In this document: positions 46,243-58,504 of the stretch, one piece after another
How positions within the stretch are numbered: the stretch's first letter is position 1
How the letters are laid out: each line of letters opens with the position of its first letter
Source of the DNA: Artocarpus heterophyllus
Lineage: Eukaryota > Streptophyta > Magnoliopsida > Rosales > Moraceae
Reading direction: 5' to 3'
DNA length: 64,000 nucleotides
NCBI GenBank assembly: GCA_025403435.1
Contig: CM046345.1
Coordinates: 18,532,809 to 18,596,808 of the forward strand
Notes under the pieces: generated by a model
The model's database searches: none
What the model was told of the DNA's origin: nothing
The model's input: only the letters and a program-made list of their open reading frames with translations
Made by a program: the position numbers and the translations under genes

Positions 46243-47720
46243 CAAGGTCAAAATTAAGGTTTTTACACCAAAAACCTCATTTACAAACCATTGAGGGCTT
46301 CTTTCTAATGGTTAATTTTATAGCTGTTGGAGTGTTTTGGTTGACCAAAATACGCATGGTGCGATTGATCGAGACCGATAGGTCTTTGTATATAAAAGGC
46401 TAATTTTATAAGTTTTTAGTTTAGTTTAATTTAATTTATTAAATTTTAGTTTATCTTGAGCTTATTTTTATTTGGTTGTTTTTAATTTAATTTTAGTATT
46501 TTATTTAGTTGTTATTAATTTCATTTTATTTATGTAAATCAATTTAGTAAATTGGGCAATGGGCCTTAAAAGGGCAAAATGGAGTGAGAATTTGAAATTT
46601 AAAATGTGTTCTGGAAAAAAAAAAATTGTGTTTTCTTTCGCACTCGACGCTCTTTCCATGAGCCGTTTGATGAGGCTTCAAATCTCATTAGTGAGCGAGT
46701 GCACTTCACCGCGAGAGATAGGCTCATGAATCAAGTGGGACCCTTGTGTGCAGGGCATGCATTGCCGTGCTAGATCAGCTGCCTCATGGACCATTGAGGG
46801 TTCTGTGCACCCGTTTAATCTTCAATATCGTACAGCCACGTTGCCTGGACTTAGCCCAGCTCTAGTTCGTGAATGGAGATCTGCCACGTGGCCTGTTGCG
46901 TTAGTGGTTTTAAAGAGCTAACTACTTTTTTTCCAGTGTGCTAAGAAGAAAAGAAATAAATAAAAAAAGTAGAGTTAAATTTAAAAGATGAAGCGTTGTC
47001 AAAGAGTACTAGAGGCCCATTTGGTTCGAGTATTTGAATGAAAATTTAAATTTTTGTGAGAGAAAATACTGTAGCAAAATGATTCGAACCGTGATTTGAG
47101 TATCAAAACAAACGGACCCTAGACCTTCCCCATACTTAGAGTTGAGATCAGGGTGCCATGGCACCGAAAAGTTGGCGCTATGGCACCCAGACCTGATATG
47201 GTGAACCTTTTTTATTCTAAATTTTCAAGTAATTTCCTACTTGACTTAAAGCCTATAAATAGGACACTCTTAAGTTATTTAAAAGGGGTCTAATCCCCAA
47301 CCTAGAGATTAAAATACATAGACAAATTTTTATTAGGATTTTGTGTTTATCTGTAGTTTTAAGAATTGTGTTTACATAAATTCAAGAGAGAAGACAACTT
47401 GAAAGTCAAGAAGAAGAGAATGAAGATTGAAGAGTCAAGTTTTGAGAATTGACATATTTTTGCATGAGTTTTTCTTTCTAACCGCATTAACTTTGTATTT
47501 TTGTGAATTTGAGATGTTGAAACTCTTAATTTGTGTTTGTTTATTTTTATTCATGAATTGATTTTCTTTTGCTAAGGCATTGATTTAGCCATTACTATGA
47601 TAATTTAATTTAATTTTTTTGGCTTTCAAAAAAAAAAAATATTTTCTCTAAGAGTTTGTTGTTTATGATTGTTGTTAATTTATTGTTTTTAATGCATTTG
47701 AATATCTAGCCAATATTTGA
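46243..47720 (+). repeat. Athila-like element, LTR-like segment (left copy)
   Basis: About 46900-47470 matches 53735-54700 outside inserted elements: both have GTGGTTTTAAAGAGC, a CCATGGCA patch, AGACCTGATATGGTGAACC and CCTATAAATAGGACACTC/GCTTATAAATAGGACACTC with TATAAATAG (about 47252), a good TATA box. The part 46243-46900 is not in the right copy. Probably a 5' LTR of the element whose 3' region is at 47720-50770, but they could be two separate insertions. Confidence 0.45.
47011..47120. mobile_element. Small MITE inside the LTR-like segment
   Basis: Left end GGCCCATTTGGTTCGAGTATTTG; right end is the inverse of AGGGTCCGTTTGTTTTGATACTC. The related segment at 53830-53860 lacks it (CACTAGGCTTTTTCCCAT there, TACTAGA[MITE]CTAGACCTTCCCCAT here), so this is an insertion with an empty-site comparison and a CTAG-type short duplication. 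About 110 bp, no coding. Confidence 0.7.
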
Positions 47721-49552
47721 AAATTGTTTTTAAGACCTAAATTGAAACCCCAAATGGAGAATTTTTAGGAAAATCGTCTTGTAAAATTAACCAGAAGGTG
47801 CATGAGACATCAAGCGGTAGTAGTATGATCTGCCAAATAACGAGTGACATGGAGATAGGTCTACCATCATCACCTTGAGCTTGGGGGAAGATATAATGAA
47901 CTGCTTGATAGTTTTCCTCAACATGGTTTGCCAAAGTGGCTTCAATTTTAAGTTTTAATCAAAGGATTAAGCATAGCAACCAAAAGTTGCGTTGAATATT
48001 GCTACAATATAACCCCTTTCGGCATAAGACCAGGAAACGAAGCCTACCAAATGATAGAGGATATGGCACAACTCGATCATGATTGTTACTATTTGAGAAG
48101 TTTTCAAGGGAATTTGACTATTTAGAGAAAAAGAAGCCTCAAGATGAAGAACGAGAATCTCTCAAATTTGTCTTTACTCAAACTTTAGCGAAGTTGAACT
48201 CTCGTGTTATCAACACCAATTTAAATTTTCTAAGCAACAAGAAGTTCATCCAAAGACATGAGTTTTATGGAGATCAAATTTCAAGCATGGTTAAGGACCA
48301 CGAAGTGATGAATGAAGAGAAATTTGAAGGATTATTTGAGGAATTCCTACATGAAGAAGAGGTACAAGAGCCATAGGAGGATGAAAAAAAACCTACAAGA
48401 CTATTGATTTGACCTCATCAATAGTACTTACATACAAACATCTTATGTCCTTTACAAGATTGAGCCAAGAAAGAAGTTTTCCTCCTAAGACATCAATCGA
48501 AACCGTCATGTTATAGCCATGTGCTGAATACTTCTACATCTTGCCAAACTAGAAAGCATCACAAGTCAAGACCCATATGTGGTGTTGTATGACACTTAAA
48601 ATATATGGTACCCGCTCTTTTATGAGTGCTTCTCCAAATGTGAAGTCGATGACTCTAAATCAAGCGCTTTTTGAGAGGCAACTCAAGTTTTTTGCACTTT
48701 ATTCTTATTTTAATTTTGTAATTTTAGCTATTGATTTTTTTGTATTATATTTATGGTCCTTTATTAGGTTTTTAAGCAAGTTTAAGGGTTGACATATGGA
48801 ATTTTCAGATTCTTTTAAGACAATCTCGGAGTGGAAGCCGCACCTATAGAAAAAAAGAGTTGCTCATCACCATTAATAATTTAGGGAAGTTCTCTTTACT
48901 CTTTTCTTTCTTTCTTTCTTTTTCTTAACATTGAGGCCAATGTAAATTTTAAATTTGGGGGTAGAAGTTAAGTTTTGTGTAGTTTTTTTTTCATAGGATT
49001 TTTTTTTAAAGAAAAATTTAAAAAAATTATTAAAATTGTTTTTGTTTTTGAGTGATGATTAAGTTTGATAAGCTAATGCCAATGATAAGACTAGATTGAA
49101 CTAAATATAGCTCTTAAAAAATTATAGACATTGTTCTTGTGTGTGTGCTTGATTCTTGTGTTAGTTTTTATCTTGCTTTTAATTCTTTGAATACTTTGAG
49201 CCCTTATTCATGATCACTTAGATGTTTTTCTTACTAAGAGAAAGTTTATGTGAATTAAGTGATTTTTAATGTCATTAAACTCTATAACTTATTTGATTAT
49301 CACTTGAGGTAAAATCCTAGATTACATTGCATTAAGGACATGATTTAGGCCATCTTTGTACCATTTGAGCCTTTCAAGCTTACTTTTGACATTTATTTAT
49401 CCCTAGTCACCTCTTTGAGCCTAATTTTTCTCTTTTTCTTTATCACCAGTATTTTATCCTAGCCTTTAAATAAATTTCATCTTTGTATCCCTCATCCATA
49501 AGCATATTGATCATTCCAGAACATATTTAATTTTAGGCTATGCTTAAGTAAG
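47721..49552 (+). pseudogene. Athila-like element, 3' coding end and 3' untranslated region
   Basis: A 97-residue frame (48083-48376, MLLFEKFSREFDYLE...) is charged and Glu/Lys-rich, with no domain I recognise. About 48640-48680 reads GACTCTAAATCAAGCGCT then TTTTTGAGAGGCAACTCAAG. 48927-48965 has TTGAGGCCAATGTAAATTTT followed by AAATTTGGGGGTAGAAG. These two signatures (a gcgctt...aggcaac segment, and a -attg-gg-caatgt-aaatttgggggt- segment) mark the 3' end of Athila/Tat-class plant gypsy elements in plus orientation. Coding capacity is lost. Confidence 0.5.
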
Positions 49553-50628
49553 AGCTTTAGCAGTAACGACTTAACCTTAAGGGAAGTTAACGCAATGCTT
49601 AAGGCTCCAATCTAAGGAGACCCTTAAATTTTCTTTCTTTTAGCCTATACTATAGCTATCTCTTATGTAATTATTTATTTTTTCATTTTTTAAACAAAAT
49701 GAGAAATAAATATGTATTTGAATTTTGGTAGTTATCCATGACTCAATGATCCCTTAAATATAAGGATCTTAAAAGCAACCCATTAACTAACAGATTATCA
49801 AAATAATCACAAAACTCAAAAAATGGTAAAATAGATATTAGATCATCTGAAGACTAATTAAAAAGGCAAAACAATATTAATTAGTAAAACATAATACAAA
49901 AAATAGTAACTTTCTTTTGCTTAAAAAAAAGGAAAAAAAATGTGATCTCTTCTTTTTATTTAAGAAAGTGTTTTTTCCTCTTATATTTGCACAACATCTC
50001 TCTCTTTCAAATCTCTACTCTCTATTTTTTTTTTTTTTACTTTTTTTTAAATGAAACTTTACTCAAACTAGAAAATCCTTGACTTTTCAAGACTACAGTA
50101 CTTCTGTTTTTTTTTTTTTTTGTTCCGACAAGTTTTCAGGTTATATTTTTCTTACTTATTTTTTACCTACTTATTTATTATTGCTTTTTGAATTTTACAT
50201 TTGTTGTTTTGATTTTTTTTTAGGGTACTGTTGTATTTATTATGTTGATTTGGTTTTCATACATGCATAAAACAAGTCTAATGAATAAATATGTCTCACA
50301 GAAAATGTGCATCGGGTATGACAAACTCAAGAAAAAAATTGAAAGTGTATGTATTATTATTATATTAATTTTTATAACAATAATACTATCACTTTGATTA
50401 TATTTAATTTAATTTTGATTGTGGTTTGTTTTTCTTCATTAGATGTAGTGGATTGTTCTTTTATTTTTGAATAATATAAAAAATTATTCGTTTTTGTCTT
50501 CATTTCAATGCATGGTGTTATTTAAAATTGTATACATTTATTTTTTTTGGTAAAAAGTACATATTTTTTAACATGCTTTCTTCAAAAGTCTTGCTTAAGG
50601 CCCCCGGCTAGATCAAGCCGACCCTAAG
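49553..50628 (+). mobile_element. hAT-type transposon relic (TTF/ZMYM1-like)
   Basis: The right end (about 50582-50628) on its complementary strand reads TTAGGGTCGGCTTGATC then GGGGGCCTTAAGCAAG, very like the terminal CAGGGTCGGCCCTG...GGGCCC of plant hAT elements. The left part has GCTTAAGGCTCC. A short frame from 50292 reads MSHRKCASGMTNSRKK, which resembles the start of hAT transposases with TTF/ZMYM1-type fingers (M-x-x-R-K-y-x-S-G). Nothing of the transposase follows. Ends and target duplication were not fixed. Confidence 0.45.
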
Positions 50629-50901
50629 AGGAAGGGTGGTGTTATGAAAAGGTTATTTGCAAAAATGAAAAATGAAAAAAATGAAAAATGAAAAAAAAAA
50701 TGAAAAAAAAGGGTGCTATATCATTTGTTCATAATAGAAAAAAGCAATAAGTTTGGGGGTATGGTATGTGGTGCCCTTAAATTCTCACATATAAAATTAG
50801 CCAATAATAACACGTTTGTATTGCATTATAATTATTACTGAAATGCCTAATATTTTTATTAATTTGATTTTTGAATTATTTGGTGCAGTGTGAAAGCTTA
50901 C
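50629..50901 (+). repeat. Athila-like untranslated region, AT-rich
   Basis: TGAAAAATGAAAAAAATG low-complexity tract (50660-50715), then AATAAGTTTGGGGGTATGG (50748-50766) and TGTGGTGCCC (50768), which may be the start of the right-hand LTR-like segment. No gene. Confidence 0.35.
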
Positions 50902-51063
50902 CCCCTGTTTGACAAAAGTGGTTCCTATCATTTTTTCAGTTATAAATATGTAAAGCTCTTACATGTTACAGTAACAATAAAAAATTGCTATAACGTAAAG
51001 CTCTCACATGCTACAGTAAAAGTGGCTCTAACCAACGGTTCTCACCACCCTTCCAAACACCCT
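50902..51063. mobile_element. MITE copy B (same family as 836-998)
   Basis: Ends CCCTGTTTGACAAAAGTGG and (inverse) AGGGTGTTTGGAAGGGTGG. Shares CTCTCACATGCTACAGTAAA and the right end with copy A. About 160 bp. Confidence 0.65.
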
Positions 51064-51099
51064 AGTTTTCTCGTGAAAAAAAAGGATTGATGTGCTAGA

Positions 51100-51567
51100 A
51101 TGAACGTTTTAATAATTACTATGTGGTCAAGCATTTAGCCTGCTTCCACCAGGTATTGGCACCACCTTCGAATTTATATGCAACAAACTCCACACGATAC
51201 TCAACTGGTACACTAAGACATTCCAAGTGTTTCACAATCGAGTTTAGCTAATGCTCAGCCACTTGTGGGTCCCCATTTCAATCGAAAGTCAAAACAGATG
51301 TACGTCAAAACTCCTTAAAGTACACATATCAATGACTAGCATTAGAATCCTCCAGTTTTGCCCTTGCTGCCATTTGTCGGAATGCAGCAAACATGGCTCT
51401 CATCATGCTCTCATTATTTCCAAACTCGGCGTCAGCTATCAAACGACGTCTAAGTGTCATTCTCTCACTTCTGAAAGCAAAATTTAGACTATCAGTGGTA
51501 TTTCATTGTAGTACCTACGTGTGTATAATTCTTAAGGTTCATAACCTTGAGCTTTGATACCATTCTG
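51100..51567 (-). pseudogene. Gypsy gag fragment and primer-site region (minus strand)
   Basis: On the minus strand about 51460-51380 reads ESMMRAMFAAFRQMAARAKL. About 51270-51145 reads NGDPQVAEH, a stop in place of Trp, LNSIVKHLECLSVPVEYRV, then FEGGANTWWK. This is the conserved gypsy gag block (pattern AE.WL, I.K....L, RV, L.G.A..WW). The plus-strand TGAGCTTTGATACCA at about 51552-51566 is the complement of a TGGTATCAAAGC primer site next to the LTR. Gag is cut off near 51100. Confidence 0.8.
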
Positions 51568-53730
51568 CCGCGGCCTGATGTACGGGATGTGACGTGGTAG
51601 TCTATTTAGGATAATTAAACCAGATTTTAATTAAAATACCAATTTAAGTGTTAATTAATAGTGGAAAATGTGATATTTTAAAAACCTTTTTAAACAGATA
51701 TTTGGATTGATTAATCAAATAAGTATAGCGAAGTAAACAATCAAAAAATAATAAAGAAGGAAAAGAAATGTGAGTTGGGTCCCACCGACCCACAACTTGT
51801 ATTGACAATATTAAATTACAATCACAATCTAAAATAAAGAGAGAAAGTTAAAGTAATACATGCCTTGATTTTTTTATAATCTAAATAACCTACTTGGCTC
51901 TTTTACTGCTTGTAGGACTGGTCAACGGACTCTTCTCCGATCCTAAGCTGAAAGCCACTTAGAGGAGGAATAGGTTTTAAAACAAATAAAAATATAAGCG
52001 AAAGGCTCAGTAGGACTATATTTTTAGAAAAATTTAATTTTAAAAGGAAAATTTCATTATTCAAGAAATTATTTAGAAAATAGACTTAAGTAAATGAATA
52101 AATAAAATTCAATAAAACTAGTCTTACCAAAACCGTTTGTTGGTTGACCAGAAAGAATATCATCTTCTTTTCTTGGGCAAACCATATATGTAACACCACC
52201 GTAGTGGCCCAGCTGGGTTTCGAAACCTGCCCCCAAGGTCACAAGCTATACGACTCGATCTTTGATATGGCATCATACCCTTATATTCATTTATATTATT
52301 ATTTAAAACCCATTTACCAAGTATTTTCATTTATATTCATTATGTGATTCATTATGAAAATCACCTCAATCTACTGTTTGTAAAGACAATCAAATAAAAA
52401 TCCCTTTTTCAATAAATCATTGAAAACATTTTTATAAAATCCTTTTGAGGCCAAAATCTTTTAAAATCCAGGTTACCAAAGAAAAGGGGTAAAAGTCCTA
52501 CCTCAATACTTGTGCCGATGTCCCACACCGTAATCTCGGTCCGCTATACATTAGCTCCGCAGAACCACGAACAACCTTAAATGTATAATAACTAGGTCTA
52601 TCAATATCTAGCTTAAGATACGTAAGTTGCTAAATTATTTCTTGGTGTTCTAGTGTGCCATTTGTAGTTATAAAATCATTTCGTAAAGTTGAAATTTCAA
52701 TCGGGGTTCAAAATAGTAAAACCGGATGAAAAATAACAAAACTTTACCATGCTTGGTTGGCCTGCTGGTCACCTTGATTCGACCGACCGAATTATGCAGT
52801 TCGGCCTGTCGGAAGACCAGGTTCGGTTGGCCAAACTTTTCAGGTTTGGCCTGCTAGACGTATGAATCCGGCCTGCCGAACTGAAAAATTTTAAAATTTT
52901 TCAAGCACGGGTTTTCAGCCTCCCGAGCCCAAATCCTCATTTCAACATGTTTTTCTCAGTTCTCAGGCATGGAAAACATCTATAGATGATGGAAAAACAT
53001 CATAAAACATTTTTTAGCCAAATTAAACAAGGTTTACACAAGAATTTTTAAAAATTCCAAAAATAGAGAAAAATAGAGAAAATTAGAAAATCTCAATTCG
53101 AATATGTTTTTCTTCAAACAAAGCTTATATTCTAGTTGTTTTAAGTTTCTCTTACTTAGATCAAGGGTTTTCTAAACTTAGGAAAGCTTAAATTTCAAAA
53201 TGCCGAGAAATTAGAAAAATTTAGAAAAGTTTTGAGAATTGAAACTAACCTCAGATCAAAGCTTTAGACTGAGTTTACAACCATCTAAACTCGTTCCTAA
53301 GCTTCCAATCCATTAAAAACCAAAGCTTGGGCTTGTTTTTGATTCAAAAATTTGAAAGGAAATGGGGAGAAAGAGAGGCAGAGAGAGGAGAGAGAGACAA
53401 GCGAGAGAGAGAATGAGCGTGGGAGGAAGAAAGAAGAAGGGATGAAGAAATAAATAGAGAGAGGGAGAGGTAGTTTGGTGCAAGAAAACCATGTGCAGCA
53501 CACCGATTTCAAATGGGACATGTTCGGTATTTGACAAATTGTTTTGTTTCAAAATTTAAAATAGCAAATTAAAAATAATTAAGAGTAATTAAAAATCATT
53601 AAAATAATCAAAAATAACATTAATTTAGAAATTTCATAAAATCATAAAATTAATTTTACAACATTTATTATGGCACACTAATCCACCATTTTACACTCTA
53701 ATATTACTTAATTAATTTCGGGGTGTTACA
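51568..53730 (-). repeat. Gypsy 5' LTR (minus strand, Tekay/Del-like)
   Basis: About 2.16 kb from the primer-site region to GGGGTGTTACA at 53720-53730 (TGTAACACCCC start on the minus strand). An internal TGTAACACCACC begins at 52189, so the exact structure may include a second, nested LTR end. A GC-rich patch at 52741-52882 has five units of the GGCCTGCCGA type. GA-rich sequence at 53360-53470 is the pyrimidine-rich leader on the minus strand. Same layout as 11484-13866. Confidence 0.6.
53360..53470. repeat. (GA)n-rich tract
   Basis: GAGAGAGGCAGAGAGAGGAG and similar purine-rich sequence. Within the minus-strand LTR leader region. Confidence 0.75.
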
Positions 53731-55490
53731 GCCCGAGTGGTTTTAAAGAGCTTATTACTTCTTTGTCTGGTGCGAATAACAAGAAAAAAATAAATAAAAA
53801 AGAAAGTTAAATTCAAAAACTGAAGCATTAGTGTTGAGCACTAGGCTTTTTCCCATTCTTGGACCCAAGATTAGGGCGACATGGCTAGCATCGACAATTT
53901 TAGATACGGCATGATGACACGATACGAAAACGACACAATATAATAGGTTTGGACTGCACATTTATTAATTGGATCATAATGTGTTGGTACAAATAACACA
54001 AAAATTAGATTCATGCTAACATGTCTAACACGCCTTAACACATTTAATTAAACGGACTGTAAATGTTTCAACATGGCACGACACAACCCTCCCATTTATA
54101 ACACATTTAAACTTAAAAATAAAAATATTTAAAATATTTGTAGTAGTTAGTATTAGATAAATATTGTGTTTTTGTTAATTTTTTTATTGGTTTTTTTTTT
54201 TAATTTTTTAGTTAACTAGGTCATAAACATGCCATGTGTGTGTTGTTATCGTATCAACCCGTCACAGCCAGCTTAGTAATCGTGTTAATCGTGTCGTGCC
54301 ATATTACGCATGCCATAAGCAAGTCATGTTTGTGTTTACATTTCTGGCACGTTTAGTAATCGTGTCGTGTTCGTGTTCGGCCTAAATGTGTCGTGCTGTA
54401 AACGTGTCGATATGAACACGACACGAACACGTTTACTACCAGCCCTAGCCATGGCAGCCAGACCTGATTTGGTGAACCTCGTTTAATCTAAAATTTTAAG
54501 TAATTTGCTACTTGACTCAATGCTTATAAATAGGACACTCTTCTTAGGTTATTTAAAAAAGGCCTAATTTCTTATAATCGAAAGCCAGAAAGAAATATCA
54601 GGACAAATTTTTTTTAGGGTTTTATTTTTATTTTTAGGTTTAGGTTATTTTCAAGGGAAGAGATATCTTAAAGATCGAGAAAAGTAGATTGAAGATTGGA
54701 AAATCAAGCCCAGAGACTTATGACACCTCTATATGGGGTTTTTCCTTTCTAATTTTCTTATCTTTTTTTTTTTATTTGAGATGTTGGAAGTTGGAACCTT
54801 GATTTGTGTTTTTAAGGCTTCAATTTAGCCTAATTATGACGTTTTGATTTTTCTTTAATTTAATAATTGATTCATGTTTCTTTAGTTTCATGTTCTTCAT
54901 AGTTCTTCGTGCATCTAATTAATTGGCCACTAATTAGATGATTTGTTAATGCATAATGAAATTGGAAAGAGACGTATGTTTTATCATTGTGTTGAATGCC
55001 AAAAATTGCATGTGTGATAAGAATGTACTTGCATGATTTGTGTCTTCATTATTTGAAAATCTACAAAACCTGATGACTTTTTAATTGTTGTAATTTACAT
55101 AGGAATATAGTGGGCTAGTAATTATGATGATTTTTAGTGTAACTCAGAAGGGAGTATTGAATGATTTCGGTATTTTCGACTGTCAACTTGGAGAATAATT
55201 TGAGATTAATAAGATAGAATAATTAAAATGGATTTAGATAGAATAATTAAAATAGATTTTAGTTACGATAAAATTGGAAACCCTAGGTCTTTAGTTCATT
55301 GAATTTTCCTTTATTTCATTTTCTCTCTTGTTTATTTTTAGTTTTATTTAATTTTCTCAATATCATATGTCTATTTTCGATTATTCAAGTAAAATTAGAG
55401 TTAATATAATTTTGGCATTTAGTAGATAAACAATCCTTATGGAAATGATACGCAACTCTTGTGTTGTGCAATTTTTCACAACAGGGACAT
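53731..55490 (+). repeat. Athila-like LTR-like segment (right copy)
   Basis: Matches 46900-47500 after removal of the hAT-type MITE at 53886-54447: GTGGTTTTAAAGAGC, CAGACCTGATTTGGTGAACC, TATAAATAGGACACTC (about 54524) and GAAGATTGGAAAATCAAG. It extends on to about 55490 with a CAATCCTTATGGAAATGATA end-region and final TTTTCACAACA. The left side is cut by the gypsy LTR at 53730. Confidence 0.45.
53886..54447. mobile_element. hAT-type MITE with CGTGTCGTGTTCG words
   Basis: 562 bp. Flanked by 8-bp near-identical target duplications GACATGGC (53878-53885) and GCCATGGC (54448-54455), the hAT length. The right end on its complementary strand reads TAGGGCTGGTAGTAAACGTG. It carries repeated GTGTCGTG/ACACGAC and TGTAAACGTGTCG words, as does the element at 56954. 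No coding capacity. Confidence 0.75.
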
Positions 55491-56945
55491 AATGCTTTCT
55501 AGACCCCAAAAATGTAAAAGTCATTTTTTTAGTGAAAATAAGAAAAATAATAGAAAAATATTTGAGAATGTGTCAAATAAATCATAAAAATATTTTTTAA
55601 CTTTTTAACCTATAAAATTTTAGGTTTTTTCTGTTCAAAACGAGTTTCTAATATGGTCAATTATTCAAAACTTGAGAATAATTCTATGTATGCTTTAACA
55701 TCAAACAAGCTGCAAAATAAGTTTTAACCTATTTTGTAAAGCTTGTTGATATATTTCTTCAAGCTCCAAGCACTCAGTCTTAAGAATCCATCTTCGTACT
55801 ATAAGTTTTGAACATTTTCTTGATATCCACTTCAAACAATCATGAGTTTCCAAAAATTTTTAACAATTATGAAGCTTCACACTCAAGATATAATAAGGAG
55901 AGAATGAGGAAAATGCCAAAATTTTTTAAACTTTTTTAAAGTAAATATTAGTTTATAATAAATAGCAGTTGATAATTTTTTTCACATAGTAAATAAATAA
56001 GTAAAGAATATTTTTACTGAGTAAACTTTCTATCTATTAGTACTTACTGCAAATATTTTCAAAATCTATTATTTACTTTCATTTACTACAATTTCACTAA
56101 AATTAGTTACTAGCACATATATTAATTGAATCCTTGGGGCCAACCATAATAATTTTTTAATTCTTTTTTAGGGGAACATATCTAATTGGAAGTTTCCAAA
56201 ATTAATATGATAAGCAGAGTTTTTGGTTTAGTCATCATCATCAAGCTCGAAATCAGAGCAGTAGGTATACTACTGAAATGTGCCCTCGTGGATGCTGCCT
56301 GTGGAATTAATTACCGCCCAATTGCACAGTGTGATTGTATATTTTTAAATCACTTCTTCTATAATACATGTGGAACTTGATTCACTTTTTAAATTTACAG
56401 TTCACAAACTTATAGATTTATGATTTTTTATTTATTTGCTATTTAAAATAAAAAATGTTTTCAACGAAATTATATTATTCTTTCCCTATAATACTAGTCG
56501 AATTTGATCAATTTTAATTTGTGAATAGAAAAACTCATGAGAGGAGAATAAACGGGATGGGAAAGAAAAAAAATTATAATAGTGCAACGGCCCATGATTG
56601 CTTGCGTCTGCAAAATGGAACAAAGAAAGGATTGAATTTTTATATTAAAAAAGACATAAAAGGAATAAAATATATTGATGTGTCACAAAGATGTAGATAG
56701 ATACGCTTCTTGTTATGTAGGATTTGAAAATCCTACCATTAGATTTTCAACTAAAGCAGGGAATAAAGTGTAAACTATCTTTAAAAGAAAGGAATACAGT
56801 AAAAATAATCCATATTTTTTCTTTTAAGGGAATTAAAAAAATCCATATAAGACTTCAAAGAATAAAGTTGAGAATACTTTTGGAGAAAAAATAAGGAAAG
56901 GAATTAAATAGGATCTTTTAATAATGTTCCTTTCGTGTGTGTATG
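55491..56945. other. AT-rich intergenic DNA
   Basis: No supported gene. Around 55920-56110 there are many TTTACT/AGTAAA words. The 64-codon frame at 56186-56380 has no recognisable motif and lies in AT-rich sequence, so I do not call it. Confidence 0.45.
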
Positions 56946-56953
56946 GGTGGCAG

Positions 56954-57563
56954 TAGGGCCGGCAATACGGGTTGCGACACGACGACACGACACGAATCCG
57001 ACACGCTTTTTTGCGGGTTAGTGTCGGAAAATTTGACCACGGGTCATTTTAGTGTCGACCCGAAACTGACCCGTCAAAAAACGGGTCGTGTTCGGGTCAA
57101 CTCGTCTGACACTAAAATGACCCGTTTCTGACCCGTATTTAATTAATTAGCTTTTAAAAAATTAATATTATTTCATATATAATATAAGCTCTTAAAATAT
57201 CAAACCTTACCTCTCTTATCACTCATCTTCTTGTTGAAGTGGTATGAAACTCTTCTAATTTTATTTTTTTTAATATTATATATATTAATGTGGGCGGGTT
57301 AGAGGCGGGTTGCGGGTCATAATCAGGTTACGGGTCAAAATCGGGTCACGGGTTATTATTTTTTGGCACTATGCATAAGAAACGGGTTGACACGGGTCGG
57401 GTTAGTGTCAACCCGTGTCAAAACAGGTCGGGTTAGGGTTGAGAATTCTCAACCCGTTCGGGTCACGGGTCGGGTTAGTGTCGACCTAATTTTGTAAAAA
57501 TTAACTCCAACCCGACACGAACCCGACACGAACCCGACCCGCCAACACGTTTTGCCACCCCTA
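56954..57563. mobile_element. hAT-type MITE with GGGTCGGGTT words
   Basis: 610 bp with a perfect 8-bp target duplication GGTGGCAG (56946-56953 and 57564-57571). Ends TAGGGCCGGCAATACG and (inverse) TAGGGGTGGCAAAACG match over most of 16 bases. Inside are many ACGGGTC, CGGGTTAGTGTC and ACCCGACACG words in both orientations, so either strand can fold extensively. No coding. Related to the element at 53886. Confidence 0.88.
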
Positions 57564-57571
57564 GGTGGCAG

Positions 57572-58504
57572 GAATATATGGGAAACTTTTTTAAAAAAAA
57601 AAGAATATATAGGAACAATATATTAAATAACGGAATATGTATCTCTTTATACCTAAAGATTAATTCAAAAACTATTTTTTTATTTTTAATTTCAACAATT
57701 TATACTTTCGTATTAGGTTTAGTACACAAATATATACATTTATTTAGCAGATATATTAGATTTAGTACACAAGTATATACCTTCATTTAGTAAATAGTTG
57801 AGTTTTACTTTTAAAATGACCAAATTATCCTTAAATAATAGAGAAAAAATTAACACTTTTAAAAATAAGAAGAAAACAAAGAGAAATATATATTATACAT
57901 CTATTCTTAAGAGTATTTTATACATTTTTGAAGTAAAAAACCTTAGCATAATGTTTTTTTAAGCTTTTACAGTTCTCTTATTCAATTCGTGGGAGTTTGA
58001 GTAATTTTTAAGTCAAAATTAAAGATTAATCAGCAAAAGTTATAAATTTGTGTATTAAATCTAACTTGAAAGTATAAATTCAATAAGATAAAAATCCAAA
58101 TGTATATTATTTGAATAAATCTAATACACAAGATATAAAAACGTAAATACCTTATTAATAATATCACGAATAACATTGTTAGGGCCCTGAATTTTATCCC
58201 TTTTTAATACCAATTAATTTGCTATATGTTATTTATGGGGAAGAAGAATATATGGTAGCCTTCGGCGTTCCCCCCCCCCCCCCCCCCCCGCCCTCTCTGT
58301 GCATTTAATTTGTTTTAAAAGATCAATTAAATTATTATTATTATTATTTTCAATCAACATGAGGAGGCAGGTTTCAAAAAGATCAAAGACATCCAATTAA
58401 TAGGTTGTCTGTCAATTTTTAAGTTCAACTATGAAACTGTGCTTCTAACTAATTTTGCTACAAACTCTGGGTTTAGACTTTGTTTTCAAACATAGGAACA
58501 ATTC
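57572..58504. other. AT-rich intergenic DNA with small repeats
   Basis: A 43-bp tandem pair at 57711-57753 and 57754-57796 (TTTAGTACACAA then TATATAC). A run of 20 C residues at 58270-58289. No gene recognised. Confidence 0.5.
58270..58289. repeat. Poly-C run (20 bases)
   Basis: An uninterrupted C run followed by GCCCTCTCTG. It is the second such run in the window (the other at 3631-3650). Confidence 0.9.

Noticed and set aside
47737..47934. 65-codon minus-strand frame
   Set aside because: Moderately protein-like but isolated, without homology that I can recognise, within a plus-strand Athila-like relic.
48083..48376. 97-codon frame as an independent gene
   Set aside because: Its location between Athila-like signatures and its stop-rich continuation suggest a remnant of the retroelement, so it is described there rather than as a gene.
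56186..56380. 64-codon frame
   Set aside because: No motif, no relatives in the window, AT-rich surroundings.
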